Origin: Isohypsibius dastychi
Taxonomy: Eukaryota; Tardigrada; Eutardigrada; Parachela; Isohypsibiidae
Length of the DNA stretch: 64,000 nucleotides
Direction: 5' to 3'
Assembly: GCA_034696485.1 (NCBI GenBank)
Contig: JAQIWT010000005.1
Coordinates: 1 to 64,000 of the forward strand
Part shown: in pieces, positions 1 to 10,344 of the stretch
How the letters are laid out: each line of letters opens with the position of its first letter
Position numbering within the stretch: the stretch's first letter is position 1
The notes under the pieces: model-generated
What the model saw: the letters and a program-made list of their open reading frames with translations, nothing else
Told to the model about the DNA's origin: nothing
Database searches by the model: none
Translations under genes and position numbers: made by a program

Positions 1-1810
1 ATAACTCCATCAAAGATATTTCATGACAGATTTTTTAAAATGTAAAATTCCCTCAAAGTGGATACCAGTCACCTTAAAGCCGGGGAAAAAGTAAACAGAG
101 CCCGCTCAAGTGGATGGGAATATAGTTTTGTCGTCGTCCGCGGAAACCGAGGGGAAGCCGTGCAATTTGTCTGGGAAAGCTCTCAAAAAGCCACTTAATT
201 CCCTGACAGCTTTTCACGCTTGCTTTCACTCCATCCCCACATTTGAAAAAAATCCCCCAATGTTTCACTTCTGAACGGAAAAGGAGGAGGGTAGTTCTAT
301 TTTAATCGTCGGTTTTTTTTTCTCAAATGGAGCGTGCAGCGTTGGTTAATGGTTATTCGAGCCGATCAGGAAATTTAAGATGAACGAATCGGACCGGGGG
401 GATTCTGACTTTTTTCCCCGTTCTCTTGACTAGACTCGATCATGACCGGATGGTGATATAATGGGGATAACATGGCGTAGTTTACAGCTCTATTGATCAG
501 CCCGATCAAAAAACGCTTCCAAGATCAGGATGGATCAATGTGGAATTTCTGCCAATAATCGAATTGTCTGCATTGCTATCCGATTAGCTGCGTCAGTTAA
601 ACGGCAAAAAACACACATGTCCATCTGATTAAATAGAATGATAGTAAGGAAAATAAACGATGCGAAATATTTCTGGCAATTCAAAGAATATTTTAGTTTA
701 TTATAATAACAAAATGAGAAGAAATTATTCAAATTATTAAAACAGCGTATACCGTATGTGTGATTATGAATAGAAAACTAAAATTGGTTGAGAAAAACAA
801 TATGAGGAATAACTCACACTTTGCAAAAGTGGTCTCCCTCCCTCACAAGCAAGGTGCCCGTCGCTCGGAATGGTCAAAAAATAAGCCGTAACTCCCAAAC
901 ATAGAGAATCCACTGAATGATAGTATCAGTGACTAAAATGATGCGGAATAAAATCCCTGGCACAGTTATGAATTTTTGAAAAATCACGTTTTTCGGGCAG
1001 ACACGTAAAAGCAGCGTCAGTGATGAGTCACCTGCCTTTCTCTGTGATCAATGACGTCAAATCTACGTTTCACACTCAAAAATTGACTCTTTCAAAAATT
1101 CATAACTGTGCCAGGGATTTTATTCCGCATCATTTTAGTCACTGATACTATCATTCAGTGGATTCTCTATGTTTTGGGAGTTACGGCTTATTTTTTGACC
1201 ATTCCGAGCGACGGGCACCTTGCTTGTCAGTGTCGCGCTTACCAGTTATGGAAAGATATTTTTCGGTCAGGAGAAATATTTTAGACGCCAGCGGTCGTTT
1301 GTTTATTTGGTGCTGTCTATCTACGTATGTAAAAACTTTTGTTTTTCATGTGGTCACAGCAAAAATGTTCAAAAAATTCGGCAGTTTATTATTCCACCAT
1401 ACCATACCCATCGCCATTTATATTGCAAATCTCAGCAAACAAATAAAGACACCTCAAATCAAACTGCTTCCACCATTTTTCTACACAGAATACACAATAC
1501 AAATATCATAGACCGGTGTTAAATTCAAAAGGTAGATTTGGAGATCTGTCGTTACCAAAAATACAACAGCAATCTACTTCACTGTAGCGTTAAATTTGTT
1601 CGTGTCAATCTGAAGGACCCGATTCTGTAACAAAATATCCAATTTCGTAGAAGCTGCTTTTTCAAAAGTAATCGACAACTCCAAAACATTAGATAAACCA
1701 TTATTAGGTTACTTGACGAATACAACACCTCGATCATAATTCATAACAAATTTCCACATCATTCCTTCCACTTTTGCAAATCTTCATTCCATCCAGAAAT
1801 TCACGGAAAA
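1..1810. other. Intergenic region without a supported gene
   Basis: No open reading frame here has convincing splice sites or recognisable protein content. The only strong structure is the long inverted repeat at 845-1227, listed separately. Short ORFs at 1158-1522 fall on the right arm of that repeat and are best read as chance ORFs. Confidence 0.6.
845..1227. repeat. Long inverted repeat (foldback) with ~108-bp loop
   Basis: The left arm (845-981) and right arm (1090-1227) are reverse complements over about 137 bases. One length difference was seen: a run of three T in one arm and four in the other. The loop is about 108 bases and contains TGACGTCA-like and TGAGTCA-like words. I see no open reading frame for a transposase and no clear target-site duplication. 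If transcribed, the segment would form a nearly perfect hairpin of over 130 bp. It could be a foldback or MITE-type element, or a recent local inverted duplication. Confidence 0.9.
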
Positions 1811-3271
1811 ATGAATTGGATCATTTTGATTTATCTGATTGTATTCCATTTGATAAACGGCGTATTGAATTATGGACTGAATGGGAATTATATTCCACCT
1901 CAAGAATCACCAACTTGGACATGGCCAACACCTTCAACGACAAAATCCCCATTTTTCTCAACCACCCCAATTATTAAACAATCTGATCCAACTTCAACAT
2001 TTCCTCCAACTTTGACAATTCAAACCATCCCACCAGATTCCAACACAATTCCGCCATTCAACGGATTCACAACAAGATTTCAGATGCCGACAACCCAATC
2101 TGTATTTTCAACTCCACAAACCACGGGAATTCCGATTGTGTTTTATCCGACCAAATATTACGAAAATACTCAGCCGCCGTTTCAACGTGAGTCTCACATA
2201 TTTCAATTATCATAAAACAAATCAAAACAAACCAAATTAAAATAATTTTGTTTTTGAAAAAACCCAAATTAAAACTTATAAATGAAATCTGATTATGTTG
2301 AAATTCGCAACAATTAATTTTAAAGAATGCTTATAATATTACTGGTACCATAATTATGGCAATTTTCATTCAATATTTAAATGGTTATTTTAAAATAATT
2401 TTCTAATTAACTTTGTTTTTTTAATTTTCTCAGATTCCTATCCTGTTCTTCCGGGTTCCGGTTATGGTTTCCATTCGCCGTCACCCCAAACTTCTTCGAC
2501 AAATCAAGAGCAACTCAATCTGCTATCCTCGGCTTTAGCCGACTTTTTATCATCGTTGAACAAAGATCAGACAGTTGCGTTTTTTCGCGTCTATTTCCTC
2601 TCACAAATGGTTGGGAAACCCGTCATCGACAACCACAACCCCATCCCAAGATCCATGCAGCTCTTGGACAAAGAAACCGCCGAAACGGCTCGACAAATTC
2701 CACGTGAGTAAATCAACATCAATCTCATTTGAATAAAGATTTAAAAAGAATCTTTAAAATAAATACAGTTGGATTAAAATAAAACTGGAAACAAAAATTA
2801 AATTTAAGATTACAACTAAACTGGAGAACGATCTCAGATAAAATGGGGCATTCGAAATTCAAATTTTATCATTCTTACAGATCATTCTTACTGTATATCG
2901 TCATAATAAATATTTTGCTTCGGATAAAAGTCTTGTAAAATGCTTTGAATAAAAGTCGAGATGTATTCTTGGCCAAAACCCCTAATTCAGTCCATAATTT
3001 AATGTATTTATTTTTCTTATTTCAGTTTCACCATCAAGTTTAAAAGCGTTGGAATTAACAGGACTTGGGAAGCTGCTCAGTGATTATGCCACCAAAATAA
3101 ACTCAGTTCCGCCCCAACAACGAGGTGGAGTAATCAAGGAATATAATCGAGCCATCGCAGCTCTACAAATACCTAAAGGTCAACTAAATTCCCAGCTCTC
3201 ATCATGCATAGACATATTAACGAATATATTTTGCAGGTATCAAATATGCCCTCAAACAAGCTGTCCTTTAA
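1811..3271 (+). CDS. Predicted secreted Pro/Thr-rich protein (unrecognised)
   Basis: Four exons: 1811-2186, 2434-2703, 3026-3178 and 3237-3271, giving 277 residues in frame. Residues 1-18 (MNWIILIYLIVFHLINGV) form a typical signal peptide, which is why I chose this ATG. The next ~110 residues are rich in Pro, Thr and Ser and look disordered and possibly O-glycosylated. Residues about 140-275 look helical (QLNLLSSALADFLSSL, KLLSDYATKINSV) and contain one cysteine-free conserved-looking region. Introns have GTGAGT donors and TTTCAG-type acceptors. The last exon encodes only about eleven residues (ending KQAVL), preceded by TTTTGCAG; if intron 3 is not spliced, a longer frame runs on to 3522. 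I do not recognise the family. The neighbour downstream is convergent. Confidence 0.6.
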
Positions 3272-3290
3272 AATTGATTCATGCTCGGAA

Positions 3291-3296
3291 AATAAA
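3291..3296 (+). terminator. Candidate polyadenylation signal (AATAAA)
   Basis: AATAAATAAA lies about 20 bases after the proposed stop codon at 3269-3271. This supports the short spliced last exon of the upstream gene over the longer unspliced frame. Confidence 0.5.
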
Positions 3297-3570
3297 TAAA
3301 AACCCGCAGTTGTTGTTCCAAAGCGTAACACTGAAGCTTTGCTGGAAATATCAGCTCGAATTTGACAAAAAAAATCACGAAATTCGATCATCATTCATGA
3401 TCAAGTCTTTATTTATAAAACCCAACAAGAACCAACTCAAACAAAATAATTCCAAAATCGCCTCAACTCAACGCGTCATGATAAAAATCCCTCTATTCAA
3501 AAAAGGGAAAATTTCAATTTGACATCTTCAAAACAAAATCAAAAAAAACGAAAAAAAACAACAAATTACC

Positions 3571-6133
3571 TCAACTGTTTTTTGCCGAAATTTTCTTTTT
3601 CTTCACCACTCCACTTCGTCCTTCCGGTCCCAACGCCAGTTCACCCTGTCCTCCAGATGACGCCGGCGAGGAAACTGCTTCATCATATAAATTTCCGCCA
3701 CGCGATCTCTTCGTTCCACGTTTCGGCAATGGCGGAACCGTCACAAAAGCATCATTACAATATTTCGAGTTGCTCTTCCGGTGCCTCGTTGGTCGCACAG
3801 ACGAATCTGGTGCGCTGGTCAACACCGCATCTATTTGTTCGGGTTCCTCTTTAGAGATTCCGGAAATCACTTCCGCCTCAACCGGAAGTCGCTCTGTATC
3901 ATCTTTTCCGAGTCCATCCAAAATTGAAGGCTGACTGGCCTCCTCAAAAACTCCCATTTCCGGTGGTTCTACTGAAGCTCCGCTGTCAGGTTCCTCTGAC
4001 CGGAAGTGATCAACCACATCAGCGGCAGCGTCTATCGAGTCCGCTGTGCTCTCCGATACAGTCTCTTCGTTTTTTGGCCCATCCGTAACATCCACTTCCG
4101 GTTCTTCTGTCATCGCTGCCAGAAACACCGAACCTGACACTTCCGGTTCCAGACTAGGCGGTTCTTCAAGAATAGCATCCTTTTTCTCTTTGGATTCATC
4201 TGAAACTTCATTGGTCGAATAAACAGGGACAGGCACTTCATCCAATTGCACTTCCGTTTGACTGACAGGAGTTGCTTCTGGAGTTTCCGGTAGATCTTCG
4301 GACATTTCCGGTGCTTCTGTTGTTTGACCAGGAGATTCCTCTCCATAGCTTCCCCAATCCTGCGCATTTCCGGACGCCAGCATCAAAAGTCCAAGAGCTC
4401 CCTGAAGGTCGTCATTACTTTCGACCAACACTTCCGGTTTAGCATTATGATCTTCAGCGCTTATTCGACGTGGTTCTTTTGCGGAAGATTTTGGACGTTC
4501 TGTTTCGTTTCCCAAAAGCGATTCTGGACTCGATATTTCCATGTCGATAGTTTCGATTGAAGGAGATTTTGATAAAGATGTTCTCCGACGAATCAGCGCC
4601 GCTTGTTCTTCAAGCGATGAGGAAAGGCAGGTGGATGTCGTTTCCGCCGGAAGTGGAACAGGGGCGTCATCTAATGGATCGGAATCTGATCGGCGGAGTC
4701 TGGGGAATTGAGGAGTACTTCCTTGAAGATATTTCTGCACCATTTCGCTGACTATTCGGGTTACGGAATCATCGAAACGCTGGAAGGGGATCGGATTGGC
4801 GTAGATGCCGGTGTGGACTTCTTGGAGCAGGTCACGGATTCCAATGTCAACAAAACTCAATCTGAGAACAAAATCAAGTGTAAAACATGAAACTATCAGA
4901 AATTAGCGAAAAAAATACAAAATTTAGAAAACAATCAGAAAATAAAATCAGAATTAATTAGAATAAAATTAGAATTAAATCAGAAAATAATAAAAATCAA
5001 AAAATAAAATCCGAATGAATCAGAATTAAATCAGAAAATTATAAGAATCAGTAAATAATCAGAAAATAAATTCAGAATAAACCAGAATAAATCATAATAA
5101 AATCAGAAAATCATAAAAATCAGAAAATAAAATCCGAATGAATCAGAATAAGGTCAAAAAATTATATCATAAATTATATAAAAATCAGACAAATAATCAG
5201 AAAATAAAATCAGAATAAAATCAGAAAATCATAAAAATCAGAAAATAATCAGAAAATAAAATCAGAGTAAATCAGAATAGGGTCAGAAAATTATAAAAAT
5301 CAGACAAATAATCAGAAAATGAAATCAGAATGAAATCAGAAGTTCAAAAATAATCAGAAAATAAAACAGGAATAAATCAGAACAAAGTTAGAAAATCATA
5401 AAAATCAAAAAATTACCGAATTCCAAAAAAATACAAAAAACTTCCGAAAAAAACCTGCGCAAAACAAATGTTTTGAACACAGAAAAAGCACGCTTTCAAT
5501 AGATGCAGTTGCAAAAATACTATTCGAAAAAGGATAATTATTTTGAAATGAAAAACAGTACCCTTCAACGAAGGTCTGCAATCGTTCCCTGATGCTGGCT
5601 TTGTTGATATCCGGAGTCCATTTGATATTGCCCAGAAATTCCGCACAGCGAATCTCAACACGTCGTATCAGATTTTGGAATTGAGGCTACGAAAAAACAA
5701 GTTCCAAAAAACCAAATTTTTGATCAAATCTCTGAACAAAATCTACCTTAGTTTCCAAATCTTTCAACCAGGTTTTCCGGAAGTTATCAAACGTTCCGTC
5801 ATCCTTCACCTTCCGGACGACATTCCCGACTATCCGATCGCGCGCTAGTGACAAAGCATGGCTTCTAAGTTCCGGCGGAGGAATACTTCGATATAATTCC
5901 ACAAGCTCCAGTTTGTCGACATCGAAGACATCTTCCGAATCACTTGATGCAGCAGTTGTAGCAGGATGCGTATTCTTTGACAGTAGTGATTGGGAGTTTG
6001 GTGAAAAATGAGGCTCCATTAGCCCAAGTGACTGAAGATGAAATAATGGAACAAAATATTCCTCAACTGACGATTGAGATTTAAGTTCCAAGGGATGCTG
6101 ATTTCGCTGCAATGATTCCTTTTTGAATCTCAA
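3571..6133 (-). CDS. BOD1: BOD1/Shg1-family protein (COMPASS-type Shg1 domain)
   Basis: Minus strand exons 6133-5747, 5686-5562 and 4861-3571, about 600 residues. Residues ~77-218 follow the BOD1/Shg1 pattern across both splice junctions: a helix with DDGTFDNFRKTWLKDLETK, then FQNLIRRVE, INKASIRERL, and an IGIRDLL...RIVSEMVQKYL helix. BOD1-family proteins act in chromosome biorientation through PP2A-B56, and Shg1 is a COMPASS (H3K4 methyltransferase) subunit; which role applies here is inference. Residues ~219-560 are acidic, Ser/Glu/Pro-rich and probably disordered. The C-terminus is basic (TRHRKSNSKY, KRGTKRSRGG, KKKKISAK). The start is uncertain: the first in-frame ATG in the exon is at 6019, or a five-base exon ATGAG at 6182-6178 could splice to 6128 through a non-consensus GAG acceptor. 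The gene is divergent from the HP1-like gene. Confidence 0.8.
4905..5410. repeat. Intronic low-complexity repeat (AATCAGAATAAA-like)
   Basis: Intron 2 of the BOD1-like gene (4862-5561) is mostly degenerate head-to-tail copies of AATCAGAAAATAA or AATCAGAATAAA, with blocks repeated at longer spacing. It carries no coding potential. Confidence 0.85.
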
Positions 6134-6182
6134 CTTTCAAAAACCAGTCTTACGGATTATGCAACTTTAATTCTTACCTCAT

Positions 6183-6641
6183 AGACGTTTCATGTCGTCA
6201 CACCAACAAACTTTCCGGAGAATAATCCTGCTTGAGGTCTTTTTGAACGAAAAACGAAAACAATTCAGTGGCGTGAGGGGCTCAGTTCACATTATCGGTG
6301 GCGTAGAGTCCTTTTTAGGTGACCCACCCCCTGGACGTTTAACCACTCACTTCAGGCTCAGGGGTGAAGAAACCAACGCTGAATTTGAACGATCGCTGAA
6401 AAAACATTCTTCAACGGTTTTCAGTTTCCGCATTTATTTCCCGAAGTTTGTCGAGGAGTGAGGATCAGTTCCTGGGTGTTCAGAAATCGAAAACGGTACG
6501 TTGTCTATGCTCGGACTAGCAGAATTTTGTAAGTGATTTACGGCGTAAACGAGGCTGGCTTATTTTCTGATATTCAAATGAAGATGTTTCTTGGATTGAA
6601 TCCTGGTTGAATCTTGGACTGCTAACCGTTATTGTTTTCAG
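6183..6641. promoter_or_regulatory. Shared head-to-head promoter region
   Basis: About 0.46 kb separates the 5' end of the BOD1/Shg1-like gene (-) from the first coding exon of the HP1-like gene (+). It must hold the promoter and 5' UTR of both. The coding exon of the HP1-like gene starts two bases before its ATG, after the acceptor TTGTTTTCAG at 6632-6641, so a 5' UTR exon or a spliced-leader site lies here. I see no TATA box that I would defend. Confidence 0.5.
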
Positions 6642-6643
6642 GA

Positions 6644-9389
6644 ATGTCTTCGAGTTCAAGCAAGTCCAAGAAAGGGCGACCACCGAAGAATGTGGAGCAA
6701 GTGGAAGACGTTGGAGAATACGTCGTGGAAGCCATTCGTGATGAGCGAATCGGAGAAACTGGAGAGAAAGAATACCGAGTCAAATGGGAAGGATATGAGG
6801 AAAAAGATAACACTTGGGAGCCTGTTAGTAATATGACCCAGTGCACCGACGCACTTGCACGCTGGGAAGCTGCGAAATCCAAAAATGGCGCTTCGGGTTC
6901 CCGTTCAGTTTCCAAGTCAAAAACACATTCGGAGCAGTCTGGAAGTGGTGTAGGAAAGACGGGAAAGCAGAAGGGAGCCAAGAGAAGTCGATCTTCCACT
7001 TCGGATAGCGCGGAACCTGAGGAGGAACGCAGAGGAAGGGCTTTAGGTATATTTGACAAATAATTAAACTTTTAAATATATTCGCGATTTTTGTGTGCAC
7101 CGTTGACGTACGTTGTTTACAGCAAAATCCGCCAGAAAAGAAGGAAATCTAAAAAGCGAGAATGTTTCGATTGTTCGTGAACCAGTTTCCGGCGGAAGTT
7201 CAACTTCAGGTAGATTGAAGTTGGAAATCGAGTTGATGGTTTTCAGTTTACAGATTTGTTTTTCTTTGTTGTATTTATTTAACCATATTTTCCCGTCAAA
7301 TTTTGTTGTTATGGTATATGTTTCTCCAGGAAAATTATTCGGAAGAAATGCCGACAATTCGGAAGAACCGGGAAATGGAGATGTCGCTGGATCAAGCGAT
7401 CAGAAAGGTTGGGATAATTGAAATTCTGAAAGCAGGCAAAATGTGTTGACGTGATAGAAATTCAGTAATGTTGCGGTATTGGTTGCAGAAAAAATAAGGA
7501 AGACCAAGGAGAGCGGAAATGAGGATGAAGCGGTTGACGATGCTTTCGACGATGACGGTAAGATTACGTTTTCAGCTGCTCTGGTTTTTATTTCGTAATT
7601 TGCCCAATGAGCGAAGTTTTAAAAAAGGATTGAAATTTAAAATTAGATTTTGAAGTATTTTATGTTACCAGGGTCTATCCCGGCGTCTGCGTTGGGGACG
7701 CCGAGAAAAAATGCGCGATTGGACGCCGACTCGGACGCATCTTTTGGTGAGTGAGTGGAATCCTGGTTAATTTACGCAATTTTTAAATCCTGGATTTTGT
7801 TCTCATAGAATTTTGTTATTCAGAATAATTTCGGAAAATTTCGGTCCTTTTTCGATGTTTTTTCCTTCTACTTTTTCAGTTTTTATTCGTTTTTTTTCTC
7901 GCTTGGCTTCTTCTGGTTATCTCCGCCTTTTCCTTGCAGATTCCCTTGGAGTTCGAACTTCAGTTCAGGAAGATGCCTTGATGGAAAGAGGATCTGGTGG
8001 TAAATAATTACCGGAAGTATTCATTTGTATTCATTATTCATTCTGATTTCTCAAGGTGAAGCGGTGATCTCCCACCAAGGCAGTTTTATTGATGGAAGAA
8101 ACGGCGTCGGTGAGTAAAACTGAAGAAGATCAAGCGAATCGACGGAGTTTCATTTTTTATTTTGTTTCAGGTTCATTATCGAAGTTTGTCCCGGGAAAGA
8201 AGAAAGAATTGCCTCGTGCTGATTCGCGCAGCTCGACTGTATCAGTTGAAGACCTCGCTCGAAATTTCAGCTCAGCTCCGAACTCAGCTGCTACTTCATC
8301 GTCGATGGTAAAGAACAGAGTGAAGGATAAAATAAGACCACCGAAACCGGCACCACTTCAAGGAAGCCCCGAACTTCCGGTTACCTTTTCGACCGGAAAT
8401 GGAGTCTTTGCTTCCACAGGTACCGTTTCAAGTTTCTTTCAGATTTTTGTCTTCTTTTCATTATTTCTGTATTTTTCAATGGCTGTTATATTCCAATGAT
8501 TTTTCGTGTTTTTTTAGTTGTTTTTGGATTTGTTTTCTCGAGCTTTTTATTCATTTCTTGTAATTTTCTTGATTATTCCTTCATTTTTCAGGAGGACCGA
8601 GTCATGAAAGTTCTGTTTCGCAACAGTCCAGCCGATCGGCATCCCAAAAGATTCACAACGGACCTCATCAAGTGAACGGAACCGGAAGTCAAGCGATTAG
8701 CAGCACGAATCGTTATACCGCGAATGGCCAGACGCGCATTGATTCGGCTGCGCAGACCACAGAGACTGTCATTGACGACCCTCTGACCAGACCCATTCCA
8801 CCATCGCTACAACCTTTCGTAAGAAACTGGAAAGAAAAAACAAAAAAATTGAAGAGAAAAATTGGAAAAGAAAAATTCGATCATTTTCGGTGTTTACTAA
8901 AACATTGTTACCAGACCGAAGTTGGCAAAATACTTTGCGGTGTGGTGTAGAATGGTGTCAAGTGTCCAAACTGACTTGCTTTCAATTTCGTGAATTTTCT
9001 ACAATGATTTGAGTTTTCATGAATTTGTGCTTGGTTTCGTTTAATTATGATTGGGATTGATGCCGTTGTTATTTGCAGAAGGGCGAAATTGACCGTCTGC
9101 GATGGATGGCCCCTTTTGCAACAGCTATCAAAGGTATTTATTTATAACTGACATTTCTGTATTTATTCTAGTTGATGTGTTGTTTTTTGAAGGAATTATT
9201 CCGGTCAAAAACGAATCTCCGGAAAACTGCCTATGTTTGATCGCTTTCAATGAGAACGGAGTGGAGAAGTCTGCCATCTTCATGAAACGCATCACCAAGT
9301 TTGTCATGCCACTTTTGCTGATCAGATTTTATGAGCAGTATCTGGAGCTCCCCTCTTCTGGCAATGTTCCTCGTCCAGGGTTTCAATAA
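6644..9389 (+). CDS. HP1-like protein: chromodomain plus chromo-shadow domain with long modular linker
   Basis: Eleven coding exons: 6644-7046, 7123-7209, 7330-7407, 7489-7557, 7672-7746, 7940-7999, 8056-8109, 8171-8419, 8592-8818, 9079-9133 and 9193-9389; 517 residues. The N-terminus has an AT-hook-like KKGRPPK. A chromodomain spans residues ~25-75, with the methyl-lysine cage aromatics in place (EYVVEAI Y26, VKWEGY W48 and Y51, then NTWEP). Residues ~452-505 match a chromo-shadow domain (CLIAFNENGVEKSAIFMKR, then PLLLIRFYEQYLEL, the counterpart of the FYEERLTW end in HP1). This architecture defines HP1 proteins, which read H3K9 methylation, dimerise and silence chromatin. The linker is ~370 residues, far longer than in ordinary HP1, Ser/Lys-rich and built of frame-neutral exons. 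Family assignment is strong for the chromodomain and good for the shadow domain. Confidence 0.85.
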
Positions 9390-9710
9390 CTACGAATTTG
9401 GTTATTTATTCGACATGATCAAAGCCCTTCCGGTCGCGGAGGTGATTCTGTTTGGAGTCGGCTGTTTGGGATTTGGTTTGAGACGGGATGTTTTTTCCTT
9501 TTTTTCGTGTCAGTTTTTCTCTCAGGAACCTTTTTTTTACTTCGGAATGTATTTCGAGTGGAGAAATAACTGTGCTGTTTTCCATGGTTTCGGAATTCTT
9601 TGCAGCGTACAAAATTCCGATATCTCCCACCGTGTTTTCTTCCGTGTGTATTCGGGAGAATGAAGATGAATACCGAGCAGAACTTCGTTCTACAATATGG
9701 ACAGATTTCG

Positions 9711-9896
9711 AGAATGGTGGCTTTCGCTCTAAAAATGATTTTCCCCTCTGTGAAGCTTTCTGCCCCCTCAATTTGAGAAGTTACCCCCCAAAAACACCGC
9801 TTTGCTAGATAAACAGAGCGGAACACAAGTTCCCGCCATCGCTTCTCTAATGGAAGCGAAGCGGGATTTACTCCCTGTTAAAATTTGTCAGTTCCA
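9711..9896. mobile_element. Degenerate copy of a hAT-like MITE
   Basis: It aligns with the better-preserved element at 24207-24403. Shared blocks are GGTGG plus a TTTCG-like left end, AAACACCGCT, AGCGGAA, TTCCCGC, the small hairpin GCTTC-N-TAATG-N-AAGC, CTCCCT, and GTCAGTT-CCAC at the right end. The outermost CAGTG ends are eroded, and I could not define a target-site duplication. Confidence 0.55.
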
Positions 9897-10290
9897 CGGA
9901 AATCGATGCTAACCGAGTCCGTACGAAATATAGATTTTTTGTGCTGGAGCTAGACGATATTCGGAACGCTTTTGCGGATTTTATGGGATTTGGAGGTAAG
10001 TCAAAGTGAGGAATTCCTCGATTGATCCCATTCTGTCAGATACTTTCGCGGAACACATTCTTTCCCCTTTATTCGGAGTTCAAACTCCATTTATTTCGAT
10101 ACAAATACAGAAGACGATTTTATCTGGTTATCTCGTTCTGGTATCTCATTCCGTACTACATTCGGAATTATCTGTTTGTAGGAACACACTTTGGAGCGAT
10201 TCGTGTGTGGAACGTCTTTGATGCAGTCAAGCTGATCAACTTGCCAAAACAGCACTCTACTTATTTTCGAACATCTTTCTTCATTCAGAA

Positions 10291-10308
10291 GTGGATTACG
10301 TAATCCAC
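10291..10308. repeat. 18-bp perfect palindrome upstream of HPRT
   Basis: GTGGATTACGTAATCCAC is an exact self-complementary sequence. It lies three bases after a candidate spliced-leader acceptor and 36 bases before the HPRT start codon, so it would fall in the 5' UTR. It could be a hairpin or a dimeric factor site. Confidence 0.6.
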
Positions 10309-10344
10309 AACTCGATAATCTCACAATTCTTGCCTGGTTCTACG

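Larger units (their letters stand above)
9390..10344. other. Intergenic region between the HP1-like gene and HPRT
   Basis: It holds a degenerate copy of the short element also found at 24207-24403 (listed at 9711-9896), an 18-bp perfect palindrome at 10291-10308, and a spliced-leader-like acceptor (CATTCAG) ending at 10288, which would place the HPRT mRNA start about 56 bases before its ATG. Overlapping ORFs on both strands (9331-9826, 10006-10324) show no consistent protein signal. Confidence 0.55.

Noticed and set aside
1158-1522. 117- and 100-codon overlapping ORFs
   Set aside because: They begin inside the right arm of the foldback and have no protein-like features.
10006-10324. Overlapping ORFs upstream of HPRT
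   Set aside because: Both strands are open by chance; no family match, and the HPRT model starts cleanly at 10345.
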